Source: DATAMF01 sp964472565 (GTDB taxonomy: Bacteria > Chloroflexota > Anaerolineae > Aggregatilineales > Aggregatilineaceae). From it: a stretch of 10,531 nucleotides of DNA. The position numbers were made by a program, and so were the translations under genes. This document shows, one piece after another, positions 5,564 through 10,531 of this stretch; position 1 is the stretch's first letter; every line of letters begins with the position of its first letter. The notes beneath the pieces were generated by a model. That model was not told where the DNA came from. It was given only the letters and a program-made list of their open reading frames with translations, and ran no database searches. The stretch spans positions 1-10,531 of the forward strand of contig CAYYNB010000195.1 in NCBI GenBank assembly GCA_964472565.1. Reading direction: 5' to 3'.

Positions 5564-6394
5564 TTAGCTTTGCGCCATCAGGCGATCCCGCAGCCGATCC
5601 GGTAGATGGGCAATGAGGTGCCCTGCAATCATCGCGTCCCTTCCCACCAGGTAGCGCGTTTTAGGCCGTTTCGTGATGAGGGCGTATTCGATTATTTCTG
5701 CAACCTTCTCCGGTGGTAGCCCTTGTTTGAATGCGGAGACTGCATTAGCCTTTGTCTGTGCGATTTGCGGGGCGTACATTTTGGCGGCGGTTGATGAGAT
5801 AATTCGATCTAATGTTGCCACCGACGTTTCCCAAATGGGCGTAGCAATCGCGCCCGGCTCGATACAGACCACCTCAATCCCCCAGGGCTTTAACTCCACC
5901 CGCAAGGTATCACTCAACGCTTCGAGTGCAAATTTTGAGGCGTGGTATGCGCCAATCATACTGCCCGCAATGCGCCCGCCAATGGAACTGATATTGATGA
6001 TCCGCCCTTTGGCTAGCCGGATCAGAGGTAAAACGGCCTGCGTCACGGCGAGTTGACCGACCAGGTTCACTTCAAGCTGATAGCGGAACTCATCAATCGG
6101 CAGGAATTCCAGCGGGGCGGCGGCAGCCATTCCGGCGTTGTTAACTAACCCTGCGAGTCCGCTGCTGCCGACACACTGTTCAATTTGTTTGGCTGCCTGT
6201 GCAATCTGTTCCTGATTGGTGATGTCCAACATCACGGGGAGCAGCCGTTCCGACGCCCCCTGACAGAGTGCCTCGCCATCTTCAGGATTGCGCACGCCTG
6301 CAAAAACATGGTATCCCTTCTTATCCAGATAGAGCGCTGTTGCCCGCCCAATCCCCTTCGATGCGCCTGTGATCACCACATAGGAGTTCACCAT
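5564..6394 (-). CDS. Short-chain dehydrogenase/reductase (classical SDR)
   Basis: A 276-aa cytoplasmic NAD(P)-dependent oxidoreductase. The Rossmann glycine motif TGASKGIG is at 9-16, NNAG at 85-88, and the catalytic tetrad is N110, S137, Y150 and K154 (YHASK), followed by PGAIATP (180-186). The basic K13 in the glycine motif and R35 after the second strand suggest NADP(H). The C-terminal 90 residues are the variable substrate-binding part, so the substrate (an alcohol, ketone or aldehyde) cannot be named. The ATG at 6392-6394 has GAGGTG about 13 nt upstream, a long spacing. The gene is divergent from a MerR-family regulator, and its promoter has the over-long 20-bp spacer with a perfect palindrome that MerR proteins act on. 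It is therefore the likely target of that regulator and may deal with a toxic or electrophilic inducer. Confidence 0.9.
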   Translation of the reverse strand: MVNSYVVITGASKGIGRATALYLDKKGYHVFAGVRNPEDGEALCQGASERLLPVMLDITNQEQIAQAAKQIEQCVGSSGLAGLVNNAGMAAAAPLEFLPIDEFRYQLEVNLVGQLAVTQAVLPLIRLAKGRIINISSIGGRIAGSMIGAYHASKFALEALSDTLRVELKPWGIEVVCIEPGAIATPIWETSVATLDRIISSTAAKMYAPQIAQTKANAVSAFKQGLPPEKVAEIIEYALITKRPKTRYLVGRDAMIAGHLIAHLPDRLRDRLMAQS

Positions 6395-6437
6395 TTTGTT
6401 TTCACTTCACCTCACTGGTTGTGACTGATACCAGATT

Positions 6438-6469
6438 AGTATAAACTCTGGAGTATACTCCAGAGTCAA
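6438..6469 (-). promoter_or_regulatory. MerR-type promoter/operator of the dehydrogenase gene
   Basis: On the minus strand TTGACT (6464-6469) and TATACT (6438-6443) are 20 bp apart, longer than the usual 17 bp. A perfect 22-bp palindrome (6445-6466; arm ACTCTGGAGTA and its complement) fills the spacer. MerR-family activators twist such promoters to bring the boxes into line. From memory, the E. coli zntA promoter bound by ZntR has the same -35, the same 20-bp spacer and the same palindrome except for its two central bases. The transcript start would be near 6431. The site also sits just upstream of the divergent merR-type gene, so autoregulation is likely. Confidence 0.85.
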
Positions 6470-6478
6470 GGGGGGCTT

Positions 6479-6841
6479 ATGCGTATCGGCGCATTGGCAA
6501 AGGCCGCCGGGCTAACAGTGGACACCATCAGATTCTACGAGAAACGCAAGCTGCTTGACAGCCGGCACTTTGTCCGCAGTGAGAATAGCTATCGTGACTA
6601 TACAGATGCTGCTGTGCAGCGCCTGAAGCTGATCCGGCAGGGGCAGGTAGCAGGCTTGACCCTCGCTGAGATTAGTTATTCCATTGACGCCTGGGAATCG
6701 AATGAGCTAACTCCACAGGAGAAACGCGAGTTTTTTGATAACAAACTGCTTGAGATCGACGCGCGTATTGCGGAACTTGAGGCGATGAAAGCCTACATCC
6801 GCAACAAGATCGAGATGTTTTTTCCAGAGACAATCGCCTGA
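6479..6841 (+). CDS. MerR-family transcriptional regulator without cysteines
   Basis: A 120-aa DNA-binding protein. Residues 1-20 (MRIGALAKAAGLTVDTIRFY) are the MerR helix-turn-helix, NSYRDYT (36-42) is the wing, and about 80-113 form the dimerising coiled coil. It ends MFFPETIA, so there is only a very short effector-binding tail, as in the metal and redox sensors of the family. It contains no cysteine, so it lacks the metal ligands of ZntR, CueR and MerR and the iron-sulfur ligands of SoxR. The inducer is unknown. The short tail leaves little room for a drug-binding domain. It is transcribed away from the dehydrogenase gene across the 22-bp palindrome and probably activates it. AAGG in the G-run before the ATG serves as ribosome site. 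Confidence 0.9.
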   Translation: MRIGALAKAAGLTVDTIRFYEKRKLLDSRHFVRSENSYRDYTDAAVQRLKLIRQGQVAGLTLAEISYSIDAWESNELTPQEKREFFDNKLLEIDARIAELEAMKAYIRNKIEMFFPETIA

Positions 6842-6864
6842 AGCCGGAAATTTTCAGGTTTTTT
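6837..6864 (+). terminator. Intrinsic terminator overlapping the stop of the MerR-type gene
   Basis: CCTGAA (6837-6842) pairs with TTCAGG (6853-6858) around a 10-nt loop, followed at once by six T (6859-6864). The stem is short, but the T-tract is the best in the window. It would separate the regulator from the ZIP transporter gene downstream. Confidence 0.5.
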
Positions 6865-6910
6865 CGTTCCAAACATGGCGCTTACTTCGAATTGCAACCC
6901 TGGATAACCT

Positions 6911-7723
6911 ATGATCACTTTAATGGAAGACCTGCACCCCGTCGTGCAGGCACTCATGGCTACACTCTTTACCTGGGGATTAACCGCTTTAGGCGCGGCA
7001 GCGGTTTTCCTGACTCGCTCGATGGGCCGCCATATCCTCGATACCATGCTCGGCTTTGCCGCCGGTGTCATGATCGCCGCCAGTTATTGGTCGCTGCTCG
7101 CCCCGGCTATCGAACTGGGCGAAGACAGCGCCTTGCCCGCCTATGTGCCCGCTGTGGTTGGTTTTCTGCTGGGCGGTGTTTTTCTGCGCGGGCTGGACCT
7201 GGTGATCCCCCACCTGCATCTCCACGAACCGATTGAAGCTGCCGAGGGACCGCATACCACCTGGCGGCGCAGCATTTTGCTGGTGCTGGCGATCACCATG
7301 CATAACATTCCCGAAGGCTTGGCGATTGGCGTGGCTTTTGGTGCGGCGGGGGCCGATGTCCCCGATGCCAGTATTGCGGCAGCGCTGGCCCTGGCGCTTG
7401 GCGTCGGCATCCAGAATTTCCCCGAAGGCATGGCCGTCTCGATGCCGCTGCGCGGGGAGGGCATGTCGGCGGGGCGTAGTTTCTGGTACGGCCAACTGTC
7501 GGCGGTGGTCGAACCCATCGCCGGGGTGCTGGGCGCGGCGGCAGTCCTGATCATGCGCCCGCTGCTCCCCTATGCGCTGGCATTCGCCGCCGGAGCCATG
7601 ATTTTTGTCGTGGTCGAAGAGGTCATCCCCGATTCGCAGAGCAACGGCAATCAGGACCGGGCCACGATGGGGGCCATGCTCGGTTTTGCGCTCATGATGA
7701 CGCTGGATGTCGCTCTGGGTTAG
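6911..7723 (+). CDS. ZIP-family metal transporter (GufA-like)
   Basis: A 270-aa inner-membrane protein with about eight transmembrane segments (roughly 11-33, 44-64, 78-99, 121-145, 153-179, 192-214, 219-239, 251-269). The two metal-site motifs are HNIPEG (131-136) in TM4 and QNFPEG (168-173) in TM5. HLHLHE (101-106), after TM3, adds further His ligands, and EEVIPDS (236-242) ends TM7. QNFPEG is typical of the GufA branch. ZIP proteins carry Zn(II), and some carry Mn(II) or Fe(II), into the cytoplasm. The ATG at 6911 has only GGA 6 nt upstream, and the ATG at 6923 is an alternative with no better site. No MntR-like palindrome or ZntR-like operator was found in front of it. A terminator separates it from the MerR-type gene, so it is probably its own unit. 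Confidence 0.9.
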   Translation: MITLMEDLHPVVQALMATLFTWGLTALGAAAVFLTRSMGRHILDTMLGFAAGVMIAASYWSLLAPAIELGEDSALPAYVPAVVGFLLGGVFLRGLDLVIPHLHLHEPIEAAEGPHTTWRRSILLVLAITMHNIPEGLAIGVAFGAAGADVPDASIAAALALALGVGIQNFPEGMAVSMPLRGEGMSAGRSFWYGQLSAVVEPIAGVLGAAAVLIMRPLLPYALAFAAGAMIFVVVEEVIPDSQSNGNQDRATMGAMLGFALMMTLDVALG

Positions 7724-7737
7724 CGACTGCCCACACC

Positions 7738-7780
7738 CCGCTTTGCTCCCCTTTCTCCGCGCGGGGAAAGGGGTTAGCGG
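7738..7780. repeat. Long GC-rich hairpin after the ZIP gene (repeat-like)
   Basis: CCCCTTTCTCC (7748-7758) pairs over 11 positions (one T-G) with GGGGAAAGGGG (7763-7773) around GCGC. Outside it CCGCT (7738-7742) pairs with AGCGG (7776-7780). No T-run follows. It may end the ZIP transcript. The 12-mer CTCCGCGCGGGG in its centre recurs at 10399-10410 behind the kinase gene. Confidence 0.65.
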
Positions 7781-7803
7781 CCTGCGCGTAATTTATTATC
7801 GCA

Positions 7804-7809
7804 TATAAT
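7804..7809 (+). promoter_or_regulatory. Possible -10 box of the histidine kinase gene
   Basis: A perfect TATAAT lies 42 nt before the kinase ATG in an AT-rich patch. No convincing -35 box is found at the expected distance, so a helper protein or another sigma factor may be needed. Confidence 0.35.
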
Positions 7810-7851
7810 AGATAGAGAAAGAAATGAATCCGCCTTTGTAAGGTCGTTCGG

Positions 7852-10347
7852 ATGCTAACCAAACGCTCCGTTACACTTAAGCCTTTTTATCTTTCCGCTC
7901 TGGCTTTGTTTGCCCTCATCGCGGTTCTTGCTTACGCCCTGCTTTCACACTATACCACCTCGCAGCATGCAGCGTCCGAACGCGCCCGTCTCAGCGTCCA
8001 GCAGCAGGTGCGTCTTTACACCCTGGTGTTTTTAGCCGACCAGTTGCTGACGGTCAGCGATTCCGTCGAGCGCGACACGATCCGCACCGAAATGCAAACG
8101 ACGCTCACGGCTTTGTCCGCCGATCATGCCCATCTGCGGGACCATATCGATTCCGATGCCCTCCATGCACTCTACTTTGATCCCCCTGTTGTCTTTGACC
8201 AGCAGCTCGGCCTCTTTGTGCAGGCGTTGCGTGAGTTTTTCGAATCACCTGAACCCGCTGCCTATCAGACCCTGCTCGATCTTCAGCCCGTTTTACGCGC
8301 TGGCGCTGCGGCGTTGGTCGATCAGTACCAGCAGGCAGGTGAGGCCCGCGCCGACCAGACACAAAGCGCCGAACGGCTGGTGCTGGTGTTAACGCTTGCC
8401 TTGTTTGGCCTGATCACCCTGCTGATCTTCCGTCCGCTGGAACGTTCGATCCGTCGCCATGAACAGCAGTTGCGCGCGACTGCCGAAACCCTGCGTCTCA
8501 GCGAGAAACGATTTCGCCTGTTTGCCGACCAGATGCCGCACAGCGGCGTGGTGATCTTTGACCTCGACTACCGGCATATCCTGGCGGCTGGCCCGCTCTA
8601 TCGCCGGATGGGGACCATTGCCAATGACCCCACCGGCAAAACGCTCCATGAAGCAATGCCGGAGGAATCCTTTCGGTTTCTCTTTCCACTCTACCAGCGT
8701 GTCCTGCAAGGCGAAGAGTTTACGGTTGATCGGATTATTTCGGATGATCTCGCTTACCAATCCTTTGGCACCCCCCTCCGTGATGAAACCGGGGCAATCA
8801 TCGGCGGCATTTTTCTGAGTCATGACATCACCGCCGCCCGCCGGGCCGAACAGGCCCTGCGCCGCAGCGAAGAGCGTTACCGCCAGATGTTCGAACTGAA
8901 TCACGCCATCAAATTGGTTATCGATCCCCAAACCGGGCAGATTATCGAAGCTAATCAGGCCGCCTGTGACTTTTATGGCTACACCCGCGACCAGATTCAG
9001 TCCATGAATGTCTCGCAGATCAACATCCTGAATGAGTCTGAAATTAAGGAGCGCATGGCTCACGCGCAGACCCAGAAACAGTCTACTTTTCAGTTTCGCC
9101 ACCGTCTCGCCTCTGGCGAAATTCGGGATGTTGAGGTGTTTTCCGGCCCCTTAGAAATGGACGGCAAATCCTATCTGTTTTCCATCATCCAGGACATCAC
9201 CCAGCGTAAACGCCTGGAAGCCGCTTTGCGCGGCAATGAAGAACGTCTGCGCCAGATCACCGGCAGCGTGCAGGATGTCATCACCCAAACGGATGCCGAA
9301 TGGCATATTACTTTTGCCAGCTCGTCGTACCGCGCCGTGTTGGGGTATGAACCCAACGACATGCAGGGCCGTGACGGGATGACTTTTATCCATCCCGATG
9401 ATCATCCGTTGGTGAAGCAGACCTTTGACGACGCCCGGCGCAGCAGCGATCATCACTTTAATATCCAGGTCCGCATTTTACATGCGGACGGTCACTATAT
9501 TTGGGGCGATATTGCGGGCAAGCTGCTTTTTGATGACCAGTCGCTGTGTACGGGCGCGGTATCCGTAACGCGGGACATCACCGAGCGTAAACATGTCCAG
9601 GAACTGCTCATCGAACAGGAAAAGCTCCGTATCGCCCTGGAAAAAGAACAGGAACTCCATGATCTAAAATCCCGCATGATGGAGCGCATTGTCCACGAGT
9701 TCCGTACCCCGCTGGCCATCATCCAGACCTCGACGGAAACCCTGAGCACCTATTTCGATCAGTTAACCCCCGACCAGCGGATCACCAAAGCCCGCTCCGC
9801 GCGCGAGGGTGTGCGCCGCATCCGTGACATGCTCGATGAAATCGGAACCGTGCTGCGCGGCGGCCTTGCTCCTGATGACTTGGAATTAGTCCCCATCGAT
9901 CTCAGCGCCCTGTGCCGTCACAGCGTCCACCTGCTGGAAAAGCAGGGCGACTCGCCGGGGCATTATGTGCTTGATCTGGACGACCACGTGATGGTTTCTG
10001 CCGAGCCGTCGCTGCTTCAGGATGCCATCATCCATGTGCTGCATAATGCCGCCCGTTTTTCCGATCCATCCGCTGAGATCAGGGTGAAACTGGTCTGTCA
10101 TGGTCCCGGCGCGAAATTAACCGTCACCGATCAGGGTGTTGGCATTCTGTCCCATGAATTAACGCGCATCTTTGATCCATTCTTTCGCGGCACGAACATC
10201 GGGGAAATTCGCGGGTTGGGGTTGGGCCTCACCATCGCCCGCGCCACTATCGCCGCGCATCATGGCACGCTTTCGATCACCAGCGCGCCCGAACGCGGCA
10301 CTACCGTTACGCTCTGGCTTCCGGCCCTTTGTTCAAAAGACTATTGA
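7852..10347 (+). CDS. Membrane sensor histidine kinase with three PAS domains
   Basis: An 831-aa sensor kinase. TM1 is about 13-32 and TM2 about 176-193, enclosing an external, mostly helical domain of about 140 residues that I cannot assign. A cytoplasmic linker (194-220) leads to three PAS domains: 221-330 (ends SHDITAARRAEQAL), 343-453 (ends IIQDITQRKRLE) and 466-580 (ends VTRDITERKH). A coiled segment precedes the HisKA dimerisation domain with phospho-acceptor H615 in VHEFRTPLA. The ATPase domain shows N732 (LHNAAR), the G1 box DQGVGI (760-765), the F box FDPFF (774-778) and the G2 box GLGLGL (788-793). All catalytic boxes are intact. There is no receiver domain and no response regulator gene in the window, so the partner is unknown. 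AAGG 8 nt upstream supports the ATG. No haem or flavin ligand is evident in the PAS domains, so the signal is unknown. Confidence 0.92.
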   Translation: MLTKRSVTLKPFYLSALALFALIAVLAYALLSHYTTSQHAASERARLSVQQQVRLYTLVFLADQLLTVSDSVERDTIRTEMQTTLTALSADHAHLRDHIDSDALHALYFDPPVVFDQQLGLFVQALREFFESPEPAAYQTLLDLQPVLRAGAAALVDQYQQAGEARADQTQSAERLVLVLTLALFGLITLLIFRPLERSIRRHEQQLRATAETLRLSEKRFRLFADQMPHSGVVIFDLDYRHILAAGPLYRRMGTIANDPTGKTLHEAMPEESFRFLFPLYQRVLQGEEFTVDRIISDDLAYQSFGTPLRDETGAIIGGIFLSHDITAARRAEQALRRSEERYRQMFELNHAIKLVIDPQTGQIIEANQAACDFYGYTRDQIQSMNVSQINILNESEIKERMAHAQTQKQSTFQFRHRLASGEIRDVEVFSGPLEMDGKSYLFSIIQDITQRKRLEAALRGNEERLRQITGSVQDVITQTDAEWHITFASSSYRAVLGYEPNDMQGRDGMTFIHPDDHPLVKQTFDDARRSSDHHFNIQVRILHADGHYIWGDIAGKLLFDDQSLCTGAVSVTRDITERKHVQELLIEQEKLRIALEKEQELHDLKSRMMERIVHEFRTPLAIIQTSTETLSTYFDQLTPDQRITKARSAREGVRRIRDMLDEIGTVLRGGLAPDDLELVPIDLSALCRHSVHLLEKQGDSPGHYVLDLDDHVMVSAEPSLLQDAIIHVLHNAARFSDPSAEIRVKLVCHGPGAKLTVTDQGVGILSHELTRIFDPFFRGTNIGEIRGLGLGLTIARATIAAHHGTLSITSAPERGTTVTLWLPALCSKDY

Positions 10348-10444
10348 CGCGTGAGGCTGGTCCATTTTTCTCGGTGGAACGCGTTGGGGCGCTGCTTGCT
10401 CCGCGCGGGGCAGGGAGGGGGGGCATCGGGGCGTTCACGCGTCA
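10345..10444. repeat. 100-bp segment bounded by 10-bp perfect inverted repeats
   Basis: TGACGCGTGA (10345-10354) and its exact complement TCACGCGTCA (10435-10444) bound a GC-rich core. The left arm begins with the TGA stop of the kinase and the right arm provides, on the minus strand, the TGA stop of the convergent gene. The core holds CTCCGCGCGGGG, also present at 7755-7766. It could be a shared terminator structure or a small mobile repeat. No T-run or target-site duplication is obvious. Confidence 0.55.
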
Positions 10445-10531
10445 GGGAGATAACGCGGATCGCCCCGCCGGGGGGTTGCCCGGTTCCCCCATGAGGTAGT
10501 TATAGAACGGCTCGTTCACCCACCGGTCCCC
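10442..10531 (-). CDS. C-terminal tail of an unidentified convergent gene (partial)
   Basis: The minus strand is open from the right edge to a TGA at 10442-10444 and encodes 29 residues that read like genuine protein: GDRWVNEPFYNYLMGEPG, then NPPAGRSALSP and the stop. GC-rich codons match the neighbouring genes. The piece is too short to identify a family. It converges on the histidine kinase gene, with 94 nt between the two stops. Confidence 0.5.
   Translation of the reverse strand, partial: GDRWVNEPFYNYLMGEPGNPPAGRSALSP

Noticed and set aside
5660..5675. TTTTAGGC-like half site of the MntR-type operator
   Set aside because: Only one half matches and it lies inside the dehydrogenase coding sequence, so chance is likely.
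6911..7723. The MerR-type regulator controlling the ZIP gene as a zinc uptake system
   Set aside because: A terminator separates the genes, no MerR-type spacer is found before the ZIP gene, and ZntR-type regulators activate export rather than uptake.
8389..9102. 237-codon minus strand frame inside the histidine kinase gene
   Set aside because: The + strand shows intact PAS domains across this stretch. The minus frame has no recognisable features.

Overview
The window reads as a piece of a bacterial chromosome of moderately high GC, most likely from the Chloroflexota (Anaerolineae-like). This is an inference from style: secreted proteins that combine PD40 propeller repeats, an SH3 domain and a CARDB domain joined by Thr/Pro linkers, GC-rich palindromic repeats between genes, and a MntR-type repressor with a third domain. 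No rRNA, tRNA, CRISPR array, transposase or phage gene was seen.

Layout. 1-1175: a probable fragment of an upstream gene, then a secreted, propeller-like protein of unknown function (+). 1176-1271: two strong hairpins between convergent genes. 1272-2459 (-): a secreted PD40/SH3/CARDB protein. 2460-2961: a divergent promoter region that also starts a compact + strand unit, with a good sigma70-type promoter, a leader of about 190 nt, a 45-codon basic ORF and a shared terminator hairpin. 2969-3203 (-): a small frameshifted secreted-protein gene. 3285-4037 (+): a MntR-type DtxR-family repressor whose promoter carries a palindrome exactly between the -35 and -10 boxes. 4041-5492 (+): an aspartase/fumarase-superfamily lyase, 3 nt downstream and so probably in the same operon. 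5564-6394 (-): a short-chain dehydrogenase. 6479-6841 (+): a divergent MerR-family regulator. 6911-7723 (+): a ZIP-family metal transporter. 7852-10347 (+): a three-PAS membrane histidine kinase. 10442-10531 (-): the C-terminal tail of a convergent gene running off the window.

How the parts may work together. Two regulatory circuits can be read from the DNA. First, the MerR protein and the dehydrogenase are divergent across a perfect 22-bp palindrome that lies in a 20-bp spacer of the dehydrogenase promoter. This is the classic MerR activation geometry, and the operator is almost identical to that recalled for the zinc regulator ZntR, yet this MerR has no cysteine at all, so its inducer is probably not zinc bound in the ZntR way. 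Second, the MntR-type repressor probably controls itself and the lyase gene through its spacer palindrome. The ZIP transporter is a plausible metal-homeostasis partner, but no matching operator was found in front of it. The histidine kinase has no response regulator in the window.
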